64,000 bases of DNA. Origin: Acidiflorens sp963847715 (lineage in GTDB: Bacteria; Acidobacteriota; Terriglobia; Terriglobales; Acidobacteriaceae). A model generated the notes under the pieces. The model had not been told where the DNA came from and did no database searches. It saw only the letters and a list, made by a program, of their open reading frames with translations. The translations under genes were made by a program, and so were the position numbers. The stretch covers positions 310,001-374,000 of the forward strand of contig CAWKAZ010000002.1 in NCBI GenBank assembly GCA_963847715.1, written 5' to 3'. Shown here one piece after another: positions 1 through 8,941 of this stretch; positions within the stretch are counted from its first letter, which is position 1, and every line of letters starts with the position of its first letter.

Positions 1-688
1 TTGAAAGTTTGACATTACCCGTTCTGCTCGGCTGCCCCCTGTAGTGTCTGTAGTGATCTGAACCGGGGCTTTCCGGAATACTAGTTAAAGGCACGTTGCC
101 TTCCATTGGAGACTTGAGCGTAACCTGCTGATCTTTAAGCATCTTCGAGATGCGATACTGTAAGTCTTCTGCGTCTGCCCGTCAGATAGTGTCCGGAATA
201 TGAACAGTTGTCCTGCGTTCAGACAAAGCAGTAGAGGGAAGGCACTACATCCGTGCTAGCTCGTTCCGCCGTCGTGCGACGACTTTACGACATGCTCGCC
301 CGGCGTGCACGTCACGCCTATCAAGCGCATAATCCAAGCGGCTAACGGACAAAGCGGGCAATTCTAATTCGCTTTTTCTCTTTCTGCGACCTAAGGATTC
401 GCGCGACTGGCGCCAGTTGGTCTCCCGCCCAACACGAAAACTTCCAGCAAGGCAATTTGTGTTGAGTCGTTATTGAATCCCTGTCCGAGGGGCTGCAACA
501 GGTCACTGCCTGACTTTCAGACACATTTCCAGCAATCATCCACCGACTCCATCACACTCCGTCTCGGTTACTTATGCCAACATACTTATGTTTGTTACGG
601 ATGGCTTAGGTTGTGATTAAGGCGCACTAATTGCCATACCATCTCTGCCGAGCTCAGCGGGATCAAGACCGTAACAGATACTAGATTC
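1..688. other. Stretch without a convincing gene
   Basis: I see no reading frame with recognisable protein character on either strand. A 65-codon minus-strand frame at 342-539 is basic and low in complexity, with no motif or ribosome binding site. The stretch is less GC-rich than most of the window. It presumably holds the promoter of the sigma factor that follows, but I cannot place -35/-10 boxes with confidence. Confidence 0.4.
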
Positions 689-1543
689 ATGTTCTGGTCT
701 TGCCTTCTGACGTCATCCTCCAGAATGCTGCTACTTAGGAGGGTGCAGAAAGATCAGCAGATGATAGTGCCAGTCATTTCACCTTCTCACCGCTCGTCAG
801 ACCTTGAGGATCGCGACGAGCTCGTCATGAGTCAGTTGCCGGAAGTCCATTTCATCGCCCGGCGAATTCATAGGCAACTCCCTGGATTTGTTTCCTTTGA
901 GGATCTTGTTCACTCAGGCGTTCTGGGGCTGTTGGAAGCCACACAGAAGTACGATTCCACCACCAACATCCGGTTCAAGACCTTCGCACAGTTCCGGATT
1001 CGAGGTGCAATTCTCGACAGTCTGAGGGAACTCGACCGCGCATCGCGGAGGATACGAAGCAAGAGTCGCAAAGTAAATGCCGCCTCCGAGAGGCTTACGT
1101 TGAGGTTGGGCCGGCACCCAACCGAGGAAGAAATAGCCCGCGAACTGGGCATAGATCTGGCTGCGCTCCGGAAACTCGCTATCACTCTTCGCAGTCTTGA
1201 ATCGGTCGACCGGCAAAGCACGTGCGGGAAAGATCGAACCGAAAGTCACGACCTGATTGAGTCAGCACCTGCGAATCCCGACGAGAATCCATTCACCCAG
1301 TGCTTGCGGTCTGAGATGAGGCGAAGCTTGGCATCAGGAATGTCCACCCTGACATCCAAAGAGCAAGAGGTCGTGTCGCTCTACTACTTTGAACAACTTA
1401 CGACGCAGGAGATTGCTTCCGTCCTGGGTGTGAGGAACTCCAGAATTTCCCAGATACATTCTGCTGCTATCGCGAAATTGCGCGCGCATCTCAAGCCCAG
1501 AAATAATAAGCCCGATTCCGCGCAGACGCCGAAGCTGGATTAG
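689..1543 (+). CDS. RNA polymerase sigma factor, FliA/WhiG (sigma-28) type
   Basis: This is an alternative sigma factor of the sigma-70 family that directs core RNA polymerase to a gene subset. Region 2 is clear at about residues 55-120, with EDLVHSGVLGLLEA, FKTFAQFRIRGAILDSLREL and a basic DNA-contacting stretch. Region 3 follows with HPTEEEIARELGI. Region 4 near the C-terminus has LTSKEQEVVSLYYFEQLT and an HTH, TQEIASVLGVRNSRISQIH. The RIRGAILD-SLRELD signature fits the FliA group more than RpoD or ECF sigma factors. The start is uncertain: the upstream ATG gives an atypical hydrophobic leader, and ATG at 761 would match family N-termini better. No flagellar genes are visible. In Acidobacteriota such factors often serve non-flagellar genes, so control of the neighbouring pilin/c-di-GMP block is possible but unproven. 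Confidence 0.9.
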   Translation: MFWSCLLTSSSRMLLLRRVQKDQQMIVPVISPSHRSSDLEDRDELVMSQLPEVHFIARRIHRQLPGFVSFEDLVHSGVLGLLEATQKYDSTTNIRFKTFAQFRIRGAILDSLRELDRASRRIRSKSRKVNAASERLTLRLGRHPTEEEIARELGIDLAALRKLAITLRSLESVDRQSTCGKDRTESHDLIESAPANPDENPFTQCLRSEMRRSLASGMSTLTSKEQEVVSLYYFEQLTTQEIASVLGVRNSRISQIHSAAIAKLRAHLKPRNNKPDSAQTPKLD

Positions 1544-1816
1544 AGTGAGCAGCCGGTACGGCAACCTTTTTGGTCAAAGCCGTCCGAGATCAGCGGATCA
1601 CGATCGTCCCCTCTCCCTCCAAGTAACAGCAGACGGTAGAGCTATCGTCGGTCGGCGGTCTTATTCGGCCTGGATCACAGAGTCGAAGGTACCAAAGTGT
1701 CCAATTCGCGCAGCAAGAGCTCAAGTCGTGGCACAAATGGTCCGATGAGGCCCCGACAGGCTGCCCGACACACCGCGTTGCTGTTTTGGGGACTGGCACA
1801 TGGAAGGCGGAGACTA

Positions 1817-4666
1817 ATGAAAGCTACACTTTCGTCGGTTGCGTCACTGTTATTGGTTCTGCTCGGTTCACTCCAGACCCTTATAGGTCAACCATCCACA
1901 CCGGGGAAGCGGGTTCACTCCACGTCTTTCCATCATGCTGGCAACCTGAATAACGCGCAAGGTTCGAATGAAGGCAGAAGCGTGGTCGAACGTTCGGCCA
2001 TTATTCCTGATTCGGCTGGTGTTCTACCGGCAACTTTCATCTCCGCGACTCGTATCGAATCAGATGGTACTGCGACCGACCCAGTCGTGCGCGGCGATTT
2101 TAACGGAGATGGGTTGCCCGATTTTGTTACCGTTATCCACCTCGGAACGCCTTCCCTAACCTATCTCGGTGTTGTTCTGAATGGGCCAAGTCTATCCTTT
2201 GCCTCCCCAATGTTGACGCCGGTAACGTTCGGCGCGGGAGACCTGATCCTTGTTGGAGACATAAACAATGACGGCAAAGACGACGTCATCCTAGTGCATC
2301 CGAGTTCGATGGACGTGTTTATTTCGATCGGAGATGGCACCTTCGCCGTTCCACAGTCTGCGAATACTGCCATCACGACGCCGGTAGCCGGCGCTTTTTG
2401 GGACGTTAACCATGACCATATACTGGACATCGTGATCGTTGACGGTCAGTCAACCCAGGCGGCTTACCTCCTGGGTAACGGCCAAGGCGCCTTTGGACCT
2501 CCCCAGCTGAAAGCTTTCCCTGCACAAATCTCCCTCGGAGTACTAGCGGATCTCGACGCGGATGGAAACCTCGACCTGGTCACCAACACCACCCTCTATC
2601 CCGGTGATGGAGCAGGCGGATTCCTCGCGGGTATTCCCTTCCAGAGCACTGACCACCAGAACGCGGGCGCAACGTCTTCCAACTCTGTCGGCGTGGGCGA
2701 CCTCAACGGGGATGGGAAACTCGATGTTGTGACGGCTAACGGAAACTGGAACACCGTGAGTATCTTTCTCAACCAGGGTGGTAGAAAGCTGGTGCAGACC
2801 GGAGCTTCCCTCTGGAGCGGCAATAATCCAACTGCTCTGGCTATTACAGATGTCAATTGGGATGGCAAGGCAGACTTAGTAGTCACTAACGTTGCCGAAT
2901 CGGATTTATCGGTGTTTCTGGGGAAAGGTGACGGCACCTTCCTTGCTCCGACGACAGAATTCGCAATCGGAGGATTGCCATCCGCCCGACCAGTTCTTGC
3001 GGACTTCAGCGGCGATGGAGACCTGGATGTCGTCCTTTCGGACAACCAGTCATCGGTCGTCCTAGCATTGGGCAATGGGGATGGGACGTTCCGCGCTGCA
3101 TCTGTTGCAAACATCATTGTGCCAGCAGGCTCGGCTAATTCAGGTGGCGCTCTCAGCATCGCTTCTGCGGACCTCAACGGCGACGGTATTCCCGACTTTG
3201 TGATCGGCCAGAGCGCCACCTCGCCAGGCCTGGGCGTCGGCGTATTCTTGACCCAGAGTAACGGGAGCTTGGGTAAAGGGGTCGTTTATGCGCCAAATAA
3301 TGCTCTCAGCTACGTGGCTCTAGGTGATCTCAACCGAGACGGTGAGCCGGATATCGTGGCTTCTAACTGGTCAACTGGCGGCATCGACATCTTGCGGGGC
3401 AATGGCGACGGCACGTTTCAAGCGCCTGTGGCCATACCGCTTCCGGCAATCACAAACGGCCTTGTGGTAGCTGACTTTAACGGAGATGGGTGGCTGGATG
3501 TTGCGGTGGCCGGCAGCAATTCGGTTGTCTACATTCTGCTCAACGATGAAAAGGGATCGCTGGCGCTCGCTGGAACCTATCCAATCTCTGGAGTGGGATA
3601 TGAACTTGTGGCCGCTGACTTCAATAACGACGGTAAGGTAGATCTCGCGATCGCCATGACGACCACGTCCCAGGTCGCCGTTCTCTTAGGCAACGGGAAC
3701 GGCACGTTCTCGTCAGCGCCCGATTACGACACAACCCTCCCCGCAGTCTATGGAATAGCCGCTGCCGATCTCGACAAGGACGGTTTTGTTGATCTCGTCG
3801 TCACTTCGCCTAGCTCTGGAGCTCTAGCGGTAGCGTTCGGCAACGGAGACGGCTCCTTTAACCCGCCCGGCATCTACGCAGCGAGTTCATTGACGTCCCA
3901 ATTGAATCCGTCTCCCGGAGAAGTGGCCCTGTCTGATGTGAACTCTGATGGCAGGCTGGATATTGTCTACGGCAATTCCGGATACAGTTCTGTGGGAGTT
4001 CTTTTGGGGGGTGGTGGGCGGCGTTTCCAGGGGCCTTACGAGTTTAATTCCGGCGGCGGCTCGTTAGCTATTGCGGTCGCGGACCTCAACAAAGACGGAT
4101 GGCAGGACATCGTTACTGCCGATGCTCATTTCAGTGGGCTCTCAGTTCTCTACAACGCTACCGCTGCACAGCCAACGCCTGACTTTACGATTACGGCGGA
4201 CCCGACGTCTGTTCACGTCAACCCCGGTGGAACGTCCACGACATCGATTTCTTTGTCATCAACCAATTCTTTCATCGGTTCGGCTCAGCTTTCTTGTCAG
4301 AATCTGCCGATAGTATTGTCGTGTACTTTTGCACCAAGCGTAGTCCACATAGTGAAAGGGCAAGCGGTCAATTCACAGCTTACGATCGCTGCCACCAAGT
4401 CCAATGCGGCGACAGGCGCGTCCGGTCAGTTCATCGCTCTGGCCATCATCCCACTCCTCGGAGGAATGTTCTTTTGGCGGGTGCCGCGCGCTGCAAGTAA
4501 GTCAGTATTACTCGCAGCTGTGGCGGGCCTGATGGTGCTGGGCGGCTGCCAGGGCTTGAGTTCCAACAACAAGATCCAGAGCCAGACCTACACGATCATG
4601 GTGACAGCCGTGGCGTGGAATGGCACTTCCCATTCCATCCCCATGCAGGTGACTGTACAGCAGTAG
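1817..4666 (+). CDS. Secreted FG-GAP/VCBS repeat protein with C-terminal membrane hairpin
   Basis: This is a large exported protein of about 949 residues. The ATG at 1817 is chosen because GGAAGG/GGAG lies just upstream and it begins a clean signal peptide (MKATLSSVASLLLVLLGSL). From roughly residue 60 to 760 there are repeated calcium-loop motifs of the form D-x-N-x-D-G-x-x-D, for example GDFNGDGLPDFV, GDLNGDGKLDVV and ADFNGDGWLDVA, each followed by GNGDGTF-type turns. This is the FG-GAP/VCBS beta-propeller pattern. An Ig-like segment follows (about 780-860), then two hydrophobic stretches separated by a basic loop, a lipobox-like VLGGC at about residue 911, and a final pair of beta strands ending in QVTVQQ. 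The role is probably surface adhesion or scaffolding; the ligand is unknown. It is a paralogue of the protein at 14963-19063. A GTG start at 1697 is possible but would hide the signal peptide. Confidence 0.85.
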   Translation: MKATLSSVASLLLVLLGSLQTLIGQPSTPGKRVHSTSFHHAGNLNNAQGSNEGRSVVERSAIIPDSAGVLPATFISATRIESDGTATDPVVRGDFNGDGLPDFVTVIHLGTPSLTYLGVVLNGPSLSFASPMLTPVTFGAGDLILVGDINNDGKDDVILVHPSSMDVFISIGDGTFAVPQSANTAITTPVAGAFWDVNHDHILDIVIVDGQSTQAAYLLGNGQGAFGPPQLKAFPAQISLGVLADLDADGNLDLVTNTTLYPGDGAGGFLAGIPFQSTDHQNAGATSSNSVGVGDLNGDGKLDVVTANGNWNTVSIFLNQGGRKLVQTGASLWSGNNPTALAITDVNWDGKADLVVTNVAESDLSVFLGKGDGTFLAPTTEFAIGGLPSARPVLADFSGDGDLDVVLSDNQSSVVLALGNGDGTFRAASVANIIVPAGSANSGGALSIASADLNGDGIPDFVIGQSATSPGLGVGVFLTQSNGSLGKGVVYAPNNALSYVALGDLNRDGEPDIVASNWSTGGIDILRGNGDGTFQAPVAIPLPAITNGLVVADFNGDGWLDVAVAGSNSVVYILLNDEKGSLALAGTYPISGVGYELVAADFNNDGKVDLAIAMTTTSQVAVLLGNGNGTFSSAPDYDTTLPAVYGIAAADLDKDGFVDLVVTSPSSGALAVAFGNGDGSFNPPGIYAASSLTSQLNPSPGEVALSDVNSDGRLDIVYGNSGYSSVGVLLGGGGRRFQGPYEFNSGGGSLAIAVADLNKDGWQDIVTADAHFSGLSVLYNATAAQPTPDFTITADPTSVHVNPGGTSTTSISLSSTNSFIGSAQLSCQNLPIVLSCTFAPSVVHIVKGQAVNSQLTIAATKSNAATGASGQFIALAIIPLLGGMFFWRVPRAASKSVLLAAVAGLMVLGGCQGLSSNNKIQSQTYTIMVTAVAWNGTSHSIPMQVTVQQ

Positions 4667-4857
4667 GCAAGAACATGGACTTGGCCGACGGATATCAACT
4701 CCATGTTTGTAAGGCTAGGCTGTCATTCTTATTGAGTTTGGGCCTTGTATTGGAGTCGGAGACCCCGGTGTTACGTTGACGACCCTGCGTTCGTAACTCC
4801 GGACAAAGTCGTCAACGGGCTAGACTTTCTGGAGTTATAGGAGAACATTGGCCCGGC

Positions 4858-6909
4858 ATGAGCGAACAACAGTTCCAACACGTCAGCGATAACAGCCCCC
4901 AGACGATTCCGACCGAGATGCGTCGAATCGAAGGTCGGGAATGGTGGCTGTGGGGGTTTGCAGTTGCGGTCACCCTAGCCCTGACCTTGGGGATCATCTC
5001 GTTCACCTTCCCGTGGCTTAATCGACAGGCCGACAGCGCTTACTGGTTTGATCTCCGCGAATGGGTGAGAGGCTTGGCGGCTCTTGTTTTACTGTTCGAT
5101 TTCTACGCGATCTATCAGCACCTGCAACTTCATCGCATTCGACGGCAGCTGGCCGAGCGAGATCAACTGTTTCAATTGATCAGTGAAAATGCCGCCGACA
5201 TGATAGCGCTCGTCGACGCTGATGGTCGGCGCTTGTACAACAGCCCCGCATACCAGAGAGTCCTCGGATATTCTGCCGAGGATTTGCAAAAGACCCCCTC
5301 CATCGAGCAGGTTCATCCCGACGATCGCCCGCGAGTTTTACAGGCGGCCGAGAAAGCCCGCTTGAGTGGCCAGGGAGAACGAGTGGAATACCGTATCCGG
5401 CATAAAGACGGATCCTGGCGCACTCTGGAGTCCACTGCGTGCGCCATCCGGGATACAAGAGGCCAGACCGACAAGCTGGTTATCGTAAACCGTGACATCA
5501 CCGAGCGGAAGCGCGCCGAAGAGATGCTCGTCCACAATGCATTTCACGACGGACTCACAAACTTGCCGAATCGCACCCTGTTTCTGGATCGATTACAACA
5601 TGCACTAACTCTCTCCAAGAAACACTCGAACTACAAATTCGCGGTCTTACTTATTGATGTAGACGAGTTCAAGATAATCAACGACAGCCTGGGACATAGC
5701 GCCGGGGATGAGCTCCTCATCCAGATCGGGCAGAGATTGCGGGACTCAGTGCGACGCGCTGACACAGTATCGCGTCCGCGGGTGAGTGAAGTACTTGGCA
5801 GGCCGGCTAACGACGACAGTTTAGCCAGGCTCGGTGGAGATGAATTTACGATCCTTCTGGATGACTTACGAGATCCAATTGAAGCCGTACGGGTCGCGGA
5901 ACGAGTGCAGGCGGAGCTGGCCACTCCCTTCTTCGTAGACAGTCAGGAAATCGTAATTTCGGCCAGCATCGGAATAGCCCCTGGTTCCAGCTCTCACACC
6001 AACGCTGAGGACGTGTTGCGCGACGCCGACATCGCGATGTACCGGGCTAAGCGTGCCGGGAAGGCACGTTGCGAAGTTTCCGACACCGCGATGCACGCCA
6101 ATGCTGTGAAGCGACTGAATCTGGAGACGGATCTGCGCAAGGCCCTTGAGCACGGAGAGTTTCTAGTCTATTACCAGCCGATTGTTTCGCTGCAAACTGG
6201 GAAGATCATCGGTTTCGAGGCGCTTTCGCGGTGGCAACGTCCAGAAGGCCTAATTCCGCCGATGGAGTTCATTCCGGTTGCTGAGGAAACCGGACTCATC
6301 GTCCCCATGAATCGGCAGCTGCTGCGCGAGGCCTGTCGAGCGCTCTCGACGTGGCAATCGCAATGTGTCTCGGTACCCCCTCTCACCATGAGTGTGAATA
6401 TCAGTGCCAGGGACTTCGTCCAGCCCGATTTGGCTACCGAGATTGGCAAGTGTCTTAAGGAAACCGGAGTTGATCCGGCGTGCTTGCAGCTAGAAATCGT
6501 GGAAACGATCGCAATGGGAGATGCGGAAAAATCGAGTCGCATACTCTCGGAACTGAAGGCACTGGGTGTGCGCCTGAGCATCGATGATTTCGGCACCGGG
6601 TACTCCTCGCTGAGCCGCTTGAGCCGGATTCCCGTAGACACTCTGAAGATCGACCGCGTCTTTATCTTACATATGGATACCGACCCAGAAAGCCGCGAAA
6701 TCGTTCGGACTATCATCATGCTTGCCCACAATCTCGGGTTGAAGGTCGTCGCCGAAGGGACTGAGACGGAGGCCCACATTAACTTGCTGAAGAACCTCAA
6801 TTGCGAGATGGCACAAGGTTACTTTTACTCGCGACCCGTTGACAGTCATTCCGTGGCGAAATTGCTGGCCAGTAACCAGGGCACGAGTGCCGCGTCCGCC
6901 GGAAATTAG
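4858..6909 (+). CDS. Membrane PAS-GGDEF-EAL cyclic-di-GMP enzyme
   Basis: This is a dual-domain c-di-GMP turnover protein of 683 residues. Two N-terminal membrane helices (about 30-50 and 70-85) are followed by a PAS/PAC sensor domain (about 100-220, with a DGSWRTLESTACAI segment). The diguanylate cyclase domain has NLPNRTLF, DVDEFKIINDSLGH and an intact GGDEF (RLGGDEFTILL). The EAL phosphodiesterase domain has GFEALSRWQ, the metal/loop motif DDFGTGYSSLSRL and LKIDRVFI. Both active sites look complete, so net activity cannot be read from sequence. About 17 extra residues sit just before the GGDEF strand, which is common in this subfamily. AGGAG lies 14 nt before the ATG. It sits upstream of pilin and PilZ genes, which suggests control of surface structures. 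Confidence 0.93.
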   Translation: MSEQQFQHVSDNSPQTIPTEMRRIEGREWWLWGFAVAVTLALTLGIISFTFPWLNRQADSAYWFDLREWVRGLAALVLLFDFYAIYQHLQLHRIRRQLAERDQLFQLISENAADMIALVDADGRRLYNSPAYQRVLGYSAEDLQKTPSIEQVHPDDRPRVLQAAEKARLSGQGERVEYRIRHKDGSWRTLESTACAIRDTRGQTDKLVIVNRDITERKRAEEMLVHNAFHDGLTNLPNRTLFLDRLQHALTLSKKHSNYKFAVLLIDVDEFKIINDSLGHSAGDELLIQIGQRLRDSVRRADTVSRPRVSEVLGRPANDDSLARLGGDEFTILLDDLRDPIEAVRVAERVQAELATPFFVDSQEIVISASIGIAPGSSSHTNAEDVLRDADIAMYRAKRAGKARCEVSDTAMHANAVKRLNLETDLRKALEHGEFLVYYQPIVSLQTGKIIGFEALSRWQRPEGLIPPMEFIPVAEETGLIVPMNRQLLREACRALSTWQSQCVSVPPLTMSVNISARDFVQPDLATEIGKCLKETGVDPACLQLEIVETIAMGDAEKSSRILSELKALGVRLSIDDFGTGYSSLSRLSRIPVDTLKIDRVFILHMDTDPESREIVRTIIMLAHNLGLKVVAEGTETEAHINLLKNLNCEMAQGYFYSRPVDSHSVAKLLASNQGTSAASAGN

Positions 6910-6971
6910 AAACAGGTCTCCGTACCGACTCGCTCCGGTCCCTGGATACCTGGAAAGCCTGTCCACCGCCA

Positions 6972-7694
6972 TCAGTAACCCCCGCCGCCATCCCCACCGC
7001 CATCGCCGTTGCCTCCACCCTCACCACCACCATTGCCCCCGCCATTACCCCCACCGTTGCCACCGCCATTGCCACCGCCATTGCCTCCGCCGTTGCCTCC
7101 GCCGTTACCCCCACCATTGCCTCCGCCGTTGCCCCCACCGTTGCCTCCACCGTTACCACCGCCATTGCCCCCACTACCACCTCCGCTGCCGGGCTGCCCG
7201 CCCAGCGGCGAAAGCGCCTGGCAAGTCGATTCGGTACTAGCCACAATGCCTGTCGGGTCGACCCGAATCACGGCGTCTTCAGAGGAACAGAAGCTTTGGA
7301 TGCCAGTGTAATTGGGACTTATCGGCACAGCTGTGGCGTAATACTTGTTGGCTGGAGGTCCGCCGGCACTGGTTGCCGCGAACTTATAGCCGCTCTTTGT
7401 GCCCCCCGCCAAGAGTCCGTCGAGCAAACACGGCGTCGTCGAATTTGGATTGCAAGGAGTCGAGCCGAGGACGCTCAGTTGGCTCGCGTAACCAACCGCG
7501 GGATAGGCTAAATTGTAAGCGATCATCGCCGCGTTGATAGCGCGGAGCGACCCCACGGCGGATGCCTCATTCGCGGCAATCCGGGCGCGCAAGAGGTTCG
7601 GAATTGCAATCGCCGCAATGATCAGAATGATTGCCACCACGACCATCAATTCAATCAAGGAGAAGCCCTTTTGTTTGTGGTCCATTTTGTTCAT
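6972..7694 (-). CDS. Type IV pilin-like protein with glycine-rich C-terminal tail
   Basis: This is a 240-residue prepilin. The leader MNKMDHKQKG is followed by the processing site G|FSLIEL and the hydrophobic helix MVVVAIILIIAAIAIPNLL, with the conserved Glu at mature position 5. It would be cleaved and methylated by PilD and assembled into a pilus or pseudopilus. The globular part (about 40-165) has Cys pairs and is clearly paralogous to the pilin at 8398-8868 (shared RARIAANEASAV, GTKSGY and DAVIRV). The last ~70 residues are almost only Gly and Asn, in GGGN units ending GDGGGDGGGGY. This tail is absent from the neighbour and unusual for a pilin. The start is taken at the first ATG, with AAGAAAG just upstream; an ATG nine bases later would give MDHKQKG. 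Confidence 0.92.
   Translation of the reverse strand: MNKMDHKQKGFSLIELMVVVAIILIIAAIAIPNLLRARIAANEASAVGSLRAINAAMIAYNLAYPAVGYASQLSVLGSTPCNPNSTTPCLLDGLLAGGTKSGYKFAATSAGGPPANKYYATAVPISPNYTGIQSFCSSEDAVIRVDPTGIVASTESTCQALSPLGGQPGSGGGSGGNGGGNGGGNGGGNGGGNGGGNGGGNGGGNGGGNGGGNGGGNGGGNGGGEGGGNGDGGGDGGGGY
7009..7190 (-). repeat. 12-bp tandem coding repeat (Gly-Gly-Gly-Asn units)
   Basis: The 3' part of the pilin gene is a tandem array of about 12-bp units, each coding GGGN on the minus strand (plus-strand form like ccgccattgcct). Third codon positions vary between units (cca/ccg/ccc/cct; att/gtt) while the encoded residues stay constant. This suggests the protein repeat is maintained by selection rather than being a fresh slippage product. 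The array opens frames on the other strand that are not genes. Confidence 0.9.
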
Positions 7695-7928
7695 TGCTTT
7701 CTTGGTTCTCCACTCAAGTCGAGGATGCCAATGGACCGGCGATTCCTAAAAGCCCGAGGATGCCAGGCTGGTTTTCTCCGCATACCTTCTCGGCACTTAC
7801 TGAGTATTTGTAAAGTCACTGCATCTTCGAAGGATTACGCAAGTAATCTGCGGTTAGATGTTAAAAAGGTAGATTCGCGTGCAGCTCACCGTCATATCTC
7901 GACGGTGGCAAGTATTCGAAGCGTACGT

Positions 7929-8333
7929 TCACGCCTGGGTCGGTTCACTGACTGCAGTCGAAAGCTTTAACACCTCGTCGACGCTTTGAACCAGGGCGTC
8001 CGGGTTCTGATCGAAGTTGAGCGATGATTTTTCGATGTAGGCAGCGGCACCAGCATCTTTCAACTTTTCTTCATTCTTCTTCGCCAATCCCGTCAGCACG
8101 ATGACGGGAATTTGTTTGGTGGCCGGATCTTTCTTCAATTGTTTGAGCACGCCCGTCCCCTCCAGCCCAGGCAGCATCATGTCCAGAAGAATAAGGTCCG
8201 GCATGCCGGCCCTGGCAGCGTGCACGCCCTCGCGCCCGTCTGCGACGGAAGAAACTGAATGTCCTGCCTTGGTGAGTACCCTCTCAATAGCAATGCGTAA
8301 GAAGCGGCTATCTTCGATTACGAGAATCTTCAT
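7929..8333 (-). CDS. Single-domain response regulator (CheY-like receiver)
   Basis: This is a 134-residue receiver with no output domain. The acidic pair is E7-D8 (MKILVIEDSRF), the phospho-acceptor is D51 in PDLILLDMMLPG, the switch Thr is T81 in VIVLTG, and the conserved Lys is K102 in AYIEKS. All residues needed for phosphorylation are present. No histidine kinase is adjacent, so its partner is elsewhere. It lies between the two pilin genes on the same strand, and CheY-like proteins of the PilG/PilH type steer pilus motors. A pilus-control role is therefore plausible, though it rests on context only. Confidence 0.92.
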   Translation of the reverse strand: MKILVIEDSRFLRIAIERVLTKAGHSVSSVADGREGVHAARAGMPDLILLDMMLPGLEGTGVLKQLKKDPATKQIPVIVLTGLAKKNEEKLKDAGAAAYIEKSSLNFDQNPDALVQSVDEVLKLSTAVSEPTQA

Positions 8334-8397
8334 TTTGCCGTCCTCTCAGTTTCGTCAATGTCGAGCCGTTCTTTCCGAGCCAGACAAGGGTCTTGCC

Positions 8398-8868
8398 TCA
8401 TTGCAGCGGCGATACGGTCGTGGTGCAACTGGTCAGCGATGCGCTGCCAACACGAATTACCGCGTCCGCAAACGAACAGAAATACCGCACGCCGGTCTGG
8501 TTTGGGGAAAGAGGGTCAGCCCGTATCTGGTAAGTCGCGTTTGGAGTCCCTGACGTGCCCGAGAGGGTGAACGAATAGCCACTCTTGGTCCCGGAGGCGA
8601 GCAGTGTATCAATGAAGCATGAACCACTGGAACCTGGCGGGGCACAGCTCGTTCCGCCCAGCGCGCTGAGGGTCGTAGCGAAGCCTACCGTTGGATAAGC
8701 TGAGTTGTAAGAGATCTGGGCGGTGTTGAGCGCGCGCAGTGAAGATACTGCCGACGCCTCGTTGGCCGCGATCCGCGCGCGCAGCAGATTGGGGATCGCG
8801 ATGGCAGCGATGATCAGGATAATCGCCACAACGATCAGCAATTCTATGAGTGAGAAGCCGTTTTTCAT
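8398..8868 (-). CDS. Type IV pilin-like protein
   Basis: This is a 156-residue prepilin. Its very short leader MKNG is followed by FSLIELLIVVAIILIIAAIA, the class III signal recognised by prepilin peptidase, then the extended helix IPNLLRARIAANEASAV. The globular domain contains four Cys residues and the DAVIRV strand shared with the tailed pilin at 6972-7694. It lacks the glycine tail. The frame stays open upstream to 9273, but the ATG at 8868 is certain because it places the leader correctly. No strong Shine-Dalgarno is seen next to it. The gene follows the receiver-PilZ gene on the same strand. Confidence 0.92.
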   Translation of the reverse strand: MKNGFSLIELLIVVAIILIIAAIAIPNLLRARIAANEASAVSSLRALNTAQISYNSAYPTVGFATTLSALGGTSCAPPGSSGSCFIDTLLASGTKSGYSFTLSGTSGTPNATYQIRADPLSPNQTGVRYFCSFADAVIRVGSASLTSCTTTVSPLQ

Positions 8869-8941
8869 TCGTGGTTGCGAGGGCGGTTGCCTCCGGCCAA
8901 GACCGCAAACTGCACCCAATTGCGTACATCCGATCGTCACG

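Noticed and set aside
342..539. 65-codon minus-strand frame in the opening stretch
   Set aside because: It has no motif, no ribosome binding site and a composition unlike the real genes.
6972..7190. CRISPR-like regular repeats
   Set aside because: The period is 12 bp without spacers and the array is coding. No CRISPR array or cas gene was seen anywhere in the window.
7009..7311. Plus-strand frame made of PPPLPPPLPPP units
   Set aside because: It is the antisense shadow of the GGGN coding array in the pilin gene.
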